Position numbers and translations under genes: made by a program
Notes under the pieces: model-generated
Database searches by the model: none
What the model saw: the letters and a program-made list of their open reading frames with translations, nothing else
What the model was told of the DNA's origin: nothing
Origin: Novosphingobium sp. G106
Lineage (GTDB): Bacteria; Pseudomonadota; Alphaproteobacteria; Sphingomonadales; Sphingomonadaceae
DNA length: 64,000 nucleotides
Direction of reading: 5' to 3'
Assembly (NCBI RefSeq): GCF_019075875.1
Contig: NZ_JAHOOZ010000001.1
Span: 1,736,001 to 1,800,000 of the forward strand
Shown here: piece after piece, positions 52,364-60,512 of the stretch
Layout of the letters: the number at the start of each line of letters is the position of its first letter
How positions within the stretch are numbered: position 1 is the first letter of the stretch

Positions 52364-54088
52364 CTAGGCCCAGGCGCGGCACCATGTTTCATAGCCGGCC
52401 AATTCGATGAGCCGGTAGTACTGCTTGTCGGTGAGAATGACCTGCGCGGCGAAATAGTGCTCGATCGCCTGCGCATCGACGAGACCTTGTGCGGCAAGAT
52501 AGCCGCCGAGGAGATGATCTCTGATCGCGGTGCGATAGGCGCTGAACAGCTGGGCGAACATGCCGTCGAGCGCGCCCTTCTGCCGGCGCGCAAGAAGGGC
52601 CGAGGGCATAAAGCCTCCGAACGCCCGGCGTGAATAGGCTCGGTCGCGTCCACCGCCAATCCATTCCCAGGTCGGCATGCCCAGGCAGTGCTCCACGATA
52701 GGCCCGGACAGGAGCGGAAACTTGAGGCGCCCCTGCCGTCCCCGCGCATAGCCCTCGAGGCACGGCAGAATTCCGATCAGCGACCTCACGTGACGCGCCG
52801 TGCCCGGCCGGGTCATGTCTACATCGGCGAGCCAGGGATGCTCGATATCTTGCACATTGCGGAGCGCCCGGGCGAGGAAGTCGATTTCGGGTTCCCATCG
52901 CGGTGCCCGGTCCCGCCACCACGAACGGTAGATTGCGCGGCTGGCGACCTCGATCTGCCCGGCGCCGGTTATCGCAGCAACGTCCCGAACCGCACGCCAG
53001 GCAGCAGCGGGCGATCGCCGGCATCGCCATAGATCGACGATCGGCACCACGGAGAACGTCGCGAAGAAGACGTTGTCGCCGCCTCCACCGCTGATGAAGC
53101 TGTCGCAGCCGAGATCGGCGGCCACCGCCTCGACAAGGCTGTCCATGTGCTGCGCGAGGATATGGGGCCCCGGTTGAACCGTCCGGACCGCCGGCGGGCG
53201 GGCAACATCGATGTCTTCGACGCGCATCGCTATTTCGGCGAGGCAGGCGCCCGCGGCCTCTGCCGCGATCCGGGCGTAGAGGCGCTCGTCACCGTCCGCC
53301 GCCGAACTCACCAGGGTCACGGCCTCGAAATCGGTGCCAGCCTCCGCGAGGCAATGCGCGAGGACCGAGGAGTCGAAACCGCCGGAGAGTTCGAGCAACG
53401 GATGCGACCCGCGAGCGGTCTGGGCGACACAGTCCATGATGACGCGCCGCAGCGCCTCGGGCTCGCCGCGTGCTACTTGCCCGCTGCGCTGAGGCGTGAA
53501 CGACCAGGGATTCCACCAGGTCGTGGTCCGCTGTCCTTGCAGCGAGCAGGTGTCGAAGGTCCCCGGCAGGATTTGTGCGATCCCCGAAAGACAGGAGCGC
53601 CTGCGCGGAAAAGTCGACCTCGTCAGAAAGGCGCCGAGTTCCTCGACGTCGATCGCGGGTTTCTCCTCAGCAAGCGCCAGTCCGATATCGAGCGACGAGG
53701 CGTACAGTCGCTCGTTCGAAGCAGGCTCAAACACGAAGACGCGGGCCGTACCGAAAAGCGCCGGCGCTATTTCGACCTGCGGCTCGGGCCAGGTGCGAAG
53801 CGCTATGGAACAAAAGTCTCCCCAAAGACCGCCGAGCAGCGAGGCGATGCCGGATAGTCTCGTCGGGACAGCATCCTTTCGCTCGAAGGCATCGCCGAAG
53901 AAGAAGGCTTCGCCCTCACCGCAGGCTCTGCGCGCGTAGCTGCATCCGGGCTCCACCAGGAGAACGCAGACAGCATTGCGGGCGATTTCCACCATGCCCA
54001 GACCGCGGGCGCGAGCGAGCGCCCGATCGAGGCCGCCGGCATCTTCTTCCGAGGGCCCGGTCGATGCGAGCAATGCGAAGCCGCTCAC
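52364..54088 (-). CDS. Lasso-peptide cyclase, asparagine-synthetase-like (C protein)
   Basis: 574-residue enzyme that activates the side-chain carboxyl of the core with ATP and closes the ring. The AsnB-like N-terminal glutaminase region is degenerate, as in this family. The ATP-pyrophosphatase motif LELSGGFDSS (Ser-Gly-Gly near 235-240) is intact, and DSFISGGGGDNVFFATFSVV follows. The start is GTG at 54088, overlapping the stop of the B gene (GTGA). A longer in-frame reading to 54718 is only the shadow of the B gene. It ends at 52364 TAG. Co-directional with precursor and B genes. Confidence 0.9.
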   Translation of the reverse strand: MSGFALLASTGPSEEDAGGLDRALARARGLGMVEIARNAVCVLLVEPGCSYARRACGEGEAFFFGDAFERKDAVPTRLSGIASLLGGLWGDFCSIALRTWPEPQVEIAPALFGTARVFVFEPASNERLYASSLDIGLALAEEKPAIDVEELGAFLTRSTFPRRRSCLSGIAQILPGTFDTCSLQGQRTTTWWNPWSFTPQRSGQVARGEPEALRRVIMDCVAQTARGSHPLLELSGGFDSSVLAHCLAEAGTDFEAVTLVSSAADGDERLYARIAAEAAGACLAEIAMRVEDIDVARPPAVRTVQPGPHILAQHMDSLVEAVAADLGCDSFISGGGGDNVFFATFSVVPIVDLWRCRRSPAAAWRAVRDVAAITGAGQIEVASRAIYRSWWRDRAPRWEPEIDFLARALRNVQDIEHPWLADVDMTRPGTARHVRSLIGILPCLEGYARGRQGRLKFPLLSGPIVEHCLGMPTWEWIGGGRDRAYSRRAFGGFMPSALLARRQKGALDGMFAQLFSAYRTAIRDHLLGGYLAAQGLVDAQAIEHYFAAQVILTDKQYYRLIELAGYETWCRAWA

Positions 54089-54780
54089 GGCGCGGCGTCT
54101 CGAACGAAGCGGATCGGCGTGAACTGGCGGACGGTTTCGAGATCGTCGTTGAGAACGGCTCCGCCGTCTTCGACCCAGCAATGCGCCGCGAATGGTCCCA
54201 GCTTCACGCCGACGACGAGGACATAGGGTGCGCCCACGCCTGCGAGCCCGCGGACCAGGGCAAGGGATGCCGGCAGGCATGTGCCATTGAAGGGAAGGAG
54301 CGATCTGGCCCAGCGGTGGGCATCGATGACCGCTTCTGCCTGCGCCCGGCGAACAGCACTGCCTGATTTTGCTCGGAGGGTGGCCCAGCGCAAAGACCGC
54401 GCGAAGCCGCCGAACTTCACGATGACCAGGGCGGCGAGATAGAGACAGGTAGCTCGCCACCTCTCTTTCGCAAGGACCAGCGCCCCGTGTTTCGAGCTGC
54501 TGGAATAGTCGCGTGTCGGCAGCTCGAACTGGTGCCGGTCGACATAGACGGCCCCCGCGAAGCGATCGCCGGTGAGCGCGGTCCCGGGGACATGCGGGCG
54601 CGGGTTCTCTTCCTTGCCGGCCAGGTTCGCGAGGATCTGCTCGCCGCGTCGCGGGCCAAGCGCAAAATAACGGTCCGTCTCTATGTCGAGGACGATGACG
54701 GTCTCGCCCAGAATACAAAAGGAAAGTGTCGGGGATGCGGTGTAGTGCGGCGCACCAAGGACGGGGTCGGGCTGGGACAT
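54085..54780 (-). CDS. Lasso-peptide B protein, fused RRE and leader peptidase
   Basis: 231-residue protein with two parts. The N-terminal PqqD-like RRE (about 15-60; LSFCILGETVIVLDIETDRY, FALGPRRGEQILANLAG) binds the precursor leader. The C-terminal transglutaminase-like protease (about 110-231) carries a Cys168 / His200 / Asp212 triad in NGTCLPASLAL and AHCWVEDGGAVLND. This cuts the leader before cyclisation. The fused B form is usual in Proteobacteria. ATG at 54780 is taken; GTG at 54804 inside a hairpin is an alternative. The stop overlaps the cyclase start. Confidence 0.92.
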   Translation of the reverse strand: MSQPDPVLGAPHYTASPTLSFCILGETVIVLDIETDRYFALGPRRGEQILANLAGKEENPRPHVPGTALTGDRFAGAVYVDRHQFELPTRDYSSSSKHGALVLAKERWRATCLYLAALVIVKFGGFARSLRWATLRAKSGSAVRRAQAEAVIDAHRWARSLLPFNGTCLPASLALVRGLAGVGAPYVLVVGVKLGPFAAHCWVEDGGAVLNDDLETVRQFTPIRFVRDAAP

Positions 54781-54794
54781 GGCGCGTGAGGCAA

Positions 54795-54812
54795 GCGCGG
54801 GCACGCCCGCGC
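54795..54812 (-). terminator. Hairpin between precursor and processing genes
   Basis: GCGCGGGC (54795-54802) pairs perfectly with GCCCGCGC (54805-54812). It sits between the precursor stop and the B start. Such hairpins in RiPP operons often act as partial terminators or RNA stabilisers that raise precursor levels over enzymes. No T-run is present, so termination is uncertain. Confidence 0.55.
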
Positions 54813-54826
54813 CTGCCCCCTACCGA

Positions 54827-54958
54827 TCAGTCGTTGCTGATGCCGATGACGCGCTTGGCGATGCCTTCGCCCTGGCCCTGCTCGAGACCCTTGGTCTCTT
54901 CGCTGGCGACGCCCAGCTCGACGACGTCGAGATCGGTCAGTTCGTGTTCGCGGTCCAT
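54827..54958 (-). CDS. Lasso-peptide precursor (A protein)
   Basis: 43-residue precursor, easily missed by gene callers. Leader: MDREHELTDLDVVELGVASEETK (here broken: MDREHELTDL + DVVELGVASE + ETK). Core: GLEQGQGEGIAKRVIGISND (20 residues). The leader contains the Thr at position -2 and the LGxASxETxG pattern that I know from astexin-type precursors. Gly1 to Glu8 would form an 8-residue macrolactam. GGAGGT lies 4 bases before the ATG (54963-54968). It is followed by the B and C genes on the same strand. The peptide's sequence looks unlike those I remember, so it may be new. Confidence 0.92.
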   Translation of the reverse strand: MDREHELTDLDVVELGVASEETKGLEQGQGEGIAKRVIGISND

Positions 54959-55121
54959 GAGTACCTCCATCTTTCGGCCGAACCATTCAGCCGCGCCAAG
55001 TGTAAGTCCGACGCAATTTCATCTCTCAGCAGATAAGGTCTCACCGCGGCGACTAACGTGGCGGCAAACAGCCTGCATCCTGATCGGCCGCGTACGAGGC
55101 ACCTGCGTGAACCAAGGGAAG

Positions 55122-55757
55122 TCAAAGACTTGGGGCGCGCCCGAGCGGCAGGTGGAGCGCCGCCACCAGCTCCGAAATTCTCCGCAGCCGCCGGCGATGA
55201 TAGGCCCAAAGCGCGCGCAGGAGGTCCTGACCTGAACCTTGCTCGGTCAGAGCCTGAACTTCGGCCAGCTCATCCTCGATACCAGGCATCACCCAGCTTT
55301 CGCGGAGTCGCGCGCCGTGGAGGCGCTCGCCTGCCGAGCGAATCGCGGCCAGGATTTCGCCATTGGCGGAACGGATCGCAATCCGCTCGAAGAGGCCGCG
55401 TGTCATCGCCGCCGTGTCGGTGAACACGGTTGGGCCCATGATCAAAGGCCTGCGGTCGAGAGGGATCTGGTCGCCCGTGCTGACCGCGTTACGCACAAGC
55501 TGCCCGTGCCAGAAATAGAGCTCGCGAAGCGAACCTTCGGTCACCTCGGGTATCCTAAAGCCGCCGCCGGCATTGAGCCCGAGCATACGCTCGCCGACCA
55601 GGCGATGCGCGGCCGCGCGCACGGGCGTGATGCTGACACCGAAATCGGCGGCAATTCGCCTCTCGACGAGTACTTCGCTGGGCGCGAAGACGCCGCTCAT
55701 CACCTCGCGCTTGAGGGATGCGTAAATCCGTTCCGAAGTTACGGGATCGGCGGCCAT
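55122..55757 (-). CDS. GntR-family regulator upstream of lasso genes
   Basis: 211-residue regulator. The N-terminal winged helix (ERIYASLKREVMSGVFAPSE, RRIAADFGVSITPVRAAAHR) is GntR type. The C-terminal helical FCD/FadR-like domain (about 80-200) would bind a small effector. It is transcribed toward the precursor gene, with a 163-base gap, and a GntR gene is a common member of astexin-like loci. It probably controls the precursor promoter or the entire unit. Confidence 0.85.
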   Translation of the reverse strand: MAADPVTSERIYASLKREVMSGVFAPSEVLVERRIAADFGVSITPVRAAAHRLVGERMLGLNAGGGFRIPEVTEGSLRELYFWHGQLVRNAVSTGDQIPLDRRPLIMGPTVFTDTAAMTRGLFERIAIRSANGEILAAIRSAGERLHGARLRESWVMPGIEDELAEVQALTEQGSGQDLLRALWAYHRRRLRRISELVAALHLPLGRAPSL

Positions 55758-55770
55758 AGCTTGGCGACCG

Positions 55771-56184
55771 TCAGTCCTTCGGATCCATAAGCGGGATCGC
55801 CCGCAGCGCTTGACGAGACTGCGCGGCGGACTGGTGTTCGTAAAGAATGCTGAGGCAGGCGCGCTCGGCGTCCCACAGGTCGTCCAGCATCAGAAGCTCT
55901 CGCGGTACGGGCATATTGTGCTCCACGAACAGGAGAGGCACGAAGATATGCGCGGTCGACATGCCGAGCGCGTGGGCGCAGCGGATGTGGTCCTCGAGGG
56001 CCGAACTCGCGATGCCCGCCTCGATCTCGCGCAGCCAGCGCGAGGATCGGCCGACGGCAGCGGCAAGCATTGCTTGAGATATCCGGTCCCTCCGGCGGCG
56101 CGTCTCAATGCGCTTCCCAGAGTTTTGCTTGATAAGTGAAATTACGGAAGCGCCATCACTACTCGGCAGTATTTGAGGCAACAT
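55771..56184 (-). CDS. Xre-family helix-turn-helix protein
   Basis: 137-residue regulator. Helix-turn-helix at about 28-75 (IETRRRRDRISQAMLAAAVG, RSSRWLREIEAGIASSALED). The C-terminus is helical, MLDDLWDAERACLSILYEH, and may dimerise. It lies 13 bases upstream of the GntR gene on the same strand, suggesting co-transcription. Targets are unknown; the lasso cluster is a candidate because of position. Confidence 0.75.
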   Translation of the reverse strand: MLPQILPSSDGASVISLIKQNSGKRIETRRRRDRISQAMLAAAVGRSSRWLREIEAGIASSALEDHIRCAHALGMSTAHIFVPLLFVEHNMPVPRELLMLDDLWDAERACLSILYEHQSAAQSRQALRAIPLMDPKD

Positions 56185-56318
56185 GCAGGTCCCCCTGACG
56201 ATGGCTCAAAGCTCCCAGAAAGCATTTACCCGACGCGTGAAAGTTGATGCAAAAGACATCGACCGTCAAATACAATTAGTCTCGCGTGCGAGAGTATTTT
56301 TCCCGAGCGCGCATAGGA

Positions 56319-56759
56319 TCAAGATGCGACGTGCTCCGGGCGGCCTTCTTGATCGTCCTGGCGCAGCTTGTTGTAGGCCCGAAGCAATTGGGTGTCACCA
56401 GCTTCACGCATCAAGGAAAGCCCGGCCAGAAAGATGCGCCAGGTCTGCGGCTGCGCGGGGACAACATCGAGTTCGGCCACCTGCGCCGCGAGCTGAGCCG
56501 TGAAAACGGCAAGGCTGGGGGAGGTGCCGACGAAACGTATCTCGCCGCCGGCGAAACCAGCGAGCTCACGTGAAGCGAGCTCCGCGGCGAGTTCATCGAG
56601 CGATACGGCTTCGAGCATTGTGACCGCGGTCCGAAGCGTCATCCCGTAGGGCAACAGATCGGCGGCCAGGCGGCACAGCCGGCCATGGCACTCGATGAAG
56701 AGGATGATCCCGGCCCGAGAAAGCTTCAGCTTGTAAGCCCGTGACGGTCGCGTCGCCAT
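56319..56759 (-). CDS. Hypothetical protein next to regulator pair
   Basis: 146-residue protein. It starts MATRPSRAYKLKLSRAGIIL, has FIECHGRLCRLAADLLPYGM and ends with acidic/basic helical sequence. It has two Cys in CHGRLC, which might bind metal. No family recognised. It lies upstream of the Xre gene on the same strand with a 135-base gap. Confidence 0.55.
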   Translation of the reverse strand: MATRPSRAYKLKLSRAGIILFIECHGRLCRLAADLLPYGMTLRTAVTMLEAVSLDELAAELASRELAGFAGGEIRFVGTSPSLAVFTAQLAAQVAELDVVPAQPQTWRIFLAGLSLMREAGDTQLLRAYNKLRQDDQEGRPEHVAS

Positions 56760-57064
56760 TTGGGTCTCCGATCCTGAGTGTCTGCAAAGCGCCCGATTCG
56801 CGAAGCTGATCGCTGCGGGCGCTCAAGGCGGCGCGAAACCGCCTCGCAAAAACGGAAATAGAGTGCCGCTTCGAGGAACGCCGCTTCCACTAGCTGGAAG
56901 CCCGTTACCCTCGTTCGGCACCCGGTTGCCCTGCGTCTTGCGGGGCTGGGGTTCGCGCCGTCATGCCCTGGTTCACACCAGAATGCGGTGACGGCGAGCT
57001 TACCCGAACGACCAAAGCTCCCCCGCCTGAACCGATCCTCATCGACCGGCGCCCGCGCGCCGCA
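56760..57064. other. Divergent intergenic region
   Basis: 305 bases between a minus-strand hypothetical gene and a plus-strand secreted protein gene. Short frames have no recognisable features. It probably contains the promoter of the transfer operon on the plus strand. No clear operator or terminator is visible. Confidence 0.4.
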
Positions 57065-57388
57065 ATGGAGAACCGTGCCATGCCTAGCGGCATCCGCAGA
57101 TCCATGGGCCCTGTCGTCTCGATGGCCCTTCTTATGCCGCCAGTCGCCGCCTCGGCGCAAGAAGGCGCGGCAACTGGCCAAGCCAAAGGTCAGATCGTGA
57201 CCGAGGCCGCCGGCAGCTTCGTCATTCGCAGCGCTGGCGAAGCGCCGCCGCTACCGCCCGCGGCGTTTCGGCTGGGCAGGACGATCCGGATCGACGCGGC
57301 CCTCATCGTGCGGACGCAAGCCGTCCGCAGCCGGGCCGCGCGCGCAAACCCCAGGGCCACCACGGGAGGCATTCATGAAACACGCTAG
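57065..57388 (+). CDS. Small exported protein at head of transfer operon
   Basis: 107-residue protein with a signal peptide (IRRSMGPVVSMALLMPPVAA, cleavage near ASA-QE), then a short beta-like and basic tail. The start could be 57065 or 57080. The stop overlaps the DsbC-like gene start. Function is unknown. It might be a periplasmic helper of the mating-pair apparatus. Confidence 0.55.
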   Translation: MENRAMPSGIRRSMGPVVSMALLMPPVAASAQEGAATGQAKGQIVTEAAGSFVIRSAGEAPPLPPAAFRLGRTIRIDAALIVRTQAVRSRAARANPRATTGGIHETR

Positions 57389-58180
57389 ATATTGGCTCCC
57401 GGCAATTCTGGCCGCAGCCGCGTTGTCCGCCCAGGCTCAGAGCCAAATAGCGACGCCGGCAGCCGCCTCCGATCGGATACCCTGAGCGCAGCGGGCGAAG
57501 ACGCCCAGCGCCAGCTGCAACAGAGCTTCGCGAACCTCAAGTTCGAGCACTTTGCCGCCTCCCCGGTCAAAGGCCCGATCTACCAGGCTATGGCCGGCGG
57601 CCGCCTGCTCTACTACGCGCCGGAAAGCGAACACCTGATTTTCGCGGCGGTCTACGACCGGGGCGGCATCAACCTCACCGCGCTCGCCGAAGAGCAAGCG
57701 GCTCGCCGCAAGGTCGCGAAGGTCGATACGAGCAAGGCGCTCGCCATCGGGCCCGCGGACGCGCCGACGGTGATCGAGTTCACCGATCCCGAATGTCCCT
57801 ATTGCCGCGCGCTAGACCGCTTCTGGTCGGCGAAGGCGGCCGAGGGCAAGCCGGTCCGGCGGCTCATTCTGTTCGTAACCGGCATTCACGCCCGGGCCGC
57901 GGCCAAGGCCGAGCATATTCTCTGTTCGAGCGACAGGGAGGCTGCCTTCAAGGCGGTCTACGAAGGCGCGGCGCCCGAGAAGCTCCTCACCTGCCCCGAA
58001 GGCCGCGCCAGCCTGGAGGCTCACACCAAAGTCGTCGCGGAAACCCAGATCGGCGGGACACCGACGCTCATCGCCGGCGGCCAGGTCATCTCGGGTTTTC
58101 GCCAGGGCGAGCTCGAGGCGTTCCTCGGCGCCGCAGGTCCCAAAGCCGCTGCAAAGGCGCTCACCAGTGCTCCGCGCTGA
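57375..58180 (+). pseudogene. DsbC-like periplasmic disulfide isomerase, frameshifted
   Basis: Starts at ATG 57375 with signal peptide (KHARYWLPAILAAAALSAQA). The frame ends at a stop at 57483, and the continuing protein (DTLSAAGEDAQRQLQQSFAN) is one frame away. One missing G near 57476 would join them (DRDTLSAAG). The rest is a thioredoxin fold with the active-site CPYC in EFTDPECPYCRALD, GTPTLIAGG with the cis-Pro, and length consistent with DsbC/TrbB-like proteins of F-type systems. These help disulfide formation in Tra proteins. Likely a sequence error. Confidence 0.82.
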
Positions 58181-58373
58181 CCGCGCCCTCCCCCTCCCTC
58201 CGCCATGCAGCGGCGAGCCCGTTGGCCTCGCCGGGCCTGCAGCCGGCCGGCGGCACGCCATGCCCGATGGCCGCGGCTCACTGGAGCCGTCCGACACGGC
58301 CATCGTCCGACAGGCCTTCGTGCCTGAGCGGCAGGCATCGCCAACGGACGGCTCCGATTTCCGGAGTACCCCT

Positions 58374-58691
58374 ATGATCAAAGCACTCAGGCGAGCCACG
58401 TTTCGAGGCGCCGACTATTCGCTGATGGCTCTGGCCGCTCTCATGGTGACGATGGGCGCAGCCAATGCCTTCACCGCGCCTGCGGCCGGCGACCTTGGCT
58501 ACGACATCTACGACATCGTCGTGAACCAGGGCGTCAAGGGGCCGTTGGGCTTCGTCGGCGGCGTAGCCGCATTCCTGTTCGGCGTCAGCCGGCTGTTCTC
58601 GAACATCATGATCGGCATTCCGACGATCGTGGCGGCGGTCTGCCTGATCAAGGCGGACTCGATCCTCCAGACCTTCGGAATGCTGATCTGA
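58374..58691 (+). CDS. Conjugative pilin-like protein (TraA-like)
   Basis: 105-residue membrane protein. It has a hydrophobic N-terminus (LMALAALMVTMGAANAF, likely signal cut near ANA), short loop, and two more hydrophobic helices (LGFVGGVAAFLFGVS, IGIPTIVAAVCLIKA). Size and placement before TraL fit a TraA/VirB2-type pilin. It is not a standard F-pilin sequence, so the call relies on position and topology. Confidence 0.78.
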   Translation: MIKALRRATFRGADYSLMALAALMVTMGAANAFTAPAAGDLGYDIYDIVVNQGVKGPLGFVGGVAAFLFGVSRLFSNIMIGIPTIVAAVCLIKADSILQTFGMLI

Positions 58692-58831
58692 TCGACTGGC
58701 GAAGCGCGGGCTCAGCGCATGGAGCCCGTGCCCGCCTCACCTGCCAGCTGGCGCCAATCGGTTCGCGGTTGTCGGCTGCTGGATCTGACCTCCCCCCTTC
58801 GGTGAGGTCTTGAAGCAGAAGGAGAAGGGCA

Positions 58832-59098
58832 TTGGACGAGCGTCTGCCTCAGTACCTCCACCGGCCGGTTCAGATCCTGTGGTTCGGATCGGACGAGTTC
58901 GTGCTGGTCATGTCGAGCGTGTTCGTTGCCGCGATCGTCGGCGGACTCATCGGCTGGATGCTCATCGCCGCCCTTCTCCTTTTCCTGCCCTGGAAACGCT
59001 CGAAGCCGCGCGGGTTCCTGCCGCACCTCGCCTGGCGCTGGGGCCTGCTCAGCTTCCGCAATTATCCGGGTCCGACCCAGACCCGCTTCTTCGAGTGA
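58832..59098 (+). CDS. traL: Type IV transfer protein TraL
   Basis: 88-residue membrane protein. It starts with DERLPQYLHRPVQILWFGSD, then a hydrophobic stretch of two helices, and ends with GLLSFRNYPGPTQTRFFE. It matches TraL, which anchors F-type pilus assembly. The start is TTG at 58832 with GGAGAAGG before it. Adjacent to traE with a 9-base gap. Confidence 0.87.
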   Translation: MDERLPQYLHRPVQILWFGSDEFVLVMSSVFVAAIVGGLIGWMLIAALLLFLPWKRSKPRGFLPHLAWRWGLLSFRNYPGPTQTRFFE

Positions 59099-59106
59099 GG
59101 AGGCCC

Positions 59107-59745
59107 ATGTCGTTCTTCAACCGCCACACCGGCCCGGAAGCCGATCCGCTGCTCGGCAAGCCGCCGAGCTTCGGCATCCACCGCTACCTGCAAGGGAGCT
59201 CGAACCTCTTCGAGGAAAACCGGCTCCTCAAGTTCGCCATTGTCGGACTGCTCGGGATCACGGTCGTGCTCGCCGCCGCCCAATACTCGAGCGACCAAAA
59301 CAGGCGCACGGTGATCGTACCCTTCGGGGCCGGCGGCGACCTATACGTGACGGGCAATACACCCTCGCCGACTTACCTGCGCGCAATCACGCGCAACATC
59401 GTCGCACTGTCGGGGACTTACTCGGCCTATTCGGCGGACCGGCAGTTCCAGGAACTGCTGAGCATCGCGCACCCATCGGCCTACAATGGAATGCGCGATA
59501 CCTTCAACGCGCTGATCGACGAGCTCTCGGAGAACCCGACACTCTCGATCGCGACTTACATCCGCTCGGATCAGCCAATCACCTGGACGGCCAGCGAGAT
59601 CCTCGTGCCGGTCGAGAAGGTGCGCGTCATCGGCGGGGTCATCCGCAAGTTCCGCGGCAATCTTCGCATTGCCTACCTCGTCGACAACGGCCGCTTCTGG
59701 CTTGTCCGCCTTTCCGAGGAGAAATTCGATGCCGACGTCCAATAG
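59107..59745 (+). CDS. traE: Type IV transfer protein TraE
   Basis: 212-residue protein with a single N-terminal membrane helix (LLKFAIVGLLGITVVLAAAQ) and a periplasmic NTF2-like domain (VB8 type). The end is RIAYLVDNGRFWLVRLSEEK. This is the TraE pattern in F-type systems. It overlaps the TraK gene by 17 bases and is part of the same operon. Confidence 0.88.
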   Translation: MSFFNRHTGPEADPLLGKPPSFGIHRYLQGSSNLFEENRLLKFAIVGLLGITVVLAAAQYSSDQNRRTVIVPFGAGGDLYVTGNTPSPTYLRAITRNIVALSGTYSAYSADRQFQELLSIAHPSAYNGMRDTFNALIDELSENPTLSIATYIRSDQPITWTASEILVPVEKVRVIGGVIRKFRGNLRIAYLVDNGRFWLVRLSEEKFDADVQ

Positions 59746-60512
59746 GGGGGCGCTTGCAGCGGCGCTTTGCGCCCTCGCCGTCTCGTCCTCGCTCTTCATG
59801 GCGACGCTCGCAAAGGCGCAAGCGGTCACCGCCCTGCCCGACCAGGTCAGCAACATCCGCCTCTCCAACCGCGACATCAATCACTTGGTGTGCGTCGGGG
59901 GCGATATCGAGGACGTGAAGTTCTCGGCCGAGAAAGCCATCGCCGTCGAAAAGGCCGGCTCCGACGCCTGGATCAAGTTCCTGGTCAAGGAGACCGACGA
60001 CGCCGGCATGGTGACGAGGAGCTACGTCACCGCGCCATCGGAATTCTTCGTCTCCTGTGGCGGCGCGATCTATCCGCTCTACGCTGAGCCCTCGGACATT
60101 CCCGCCCAGACCGTCACCTTGACCCCCGGTGCGGGTCAGCGCGCGAAGGCAAACGAGGATCTTCTAGACCCGCTCGCCCCCCGAGGAACGCGCTGTCTCG
60201 ATCACACTATCGATGCTGCAGGAGCGGATCCCGGCAAGCTTCGCCGACGTCGCGCCCGCACGGCAGCTGATCGCGCTGGCCGGACTGGGCGGTCTTCTCA
60301 TCCGCGAGCGGCGGCGCGTCGAGATCGAAGGCTCCGGGCTTTCAGCGTCCGAATACAGGATCGACGCCAATGCCGACACCGAGCTCGACGAACGCCGCTT
60401 CCTCGACCGGACCTTCGGCACCCGCATCTATGCGGTCAGCCTCGACCGCCTGGCGCTCAAGGCAGGCGAAGCTGCCCGCCTGATCGTCGTGCGCCAGGGA
60501 GACACGCAGTGA
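59729..60512 (+). pseudogene. traK: TraK-like secretin, single frameshift
   Basis: A signal peptide (AALAAALCALAVSSSLFMAT) is followed by a periplasmic protein with YVTAPSEFFVSCGGAIYPLY, typical of TraK. At a C6 run (60177-60182) the frame breaks. With five Cs it reads EERAVSITLSMLQERIPASF and continues to the stop at 60512. TraK is the outer-membrane secretin-like component of the F-type channel. The break fits a homopolymer length error. It ends with a 4-base overlap with TraB. Confidence 0.85.

Noticed and set aside
54089..54718. N-terminal extension of the lasso cyclase reading frame
   Set aside because: It lies over the B gene in another frame and has no AsnB similarity; the GTG at 54088 overlaps the B stop and gives a normal length.
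54827..54958. Alternative ring through Glu3 or a core starting at Leu25
   Set aside because: Ring sizes of 7-9 residues are the known range. Gly after ETK at Thr -2 gives Glu at position 8. Other choices break the pattern.
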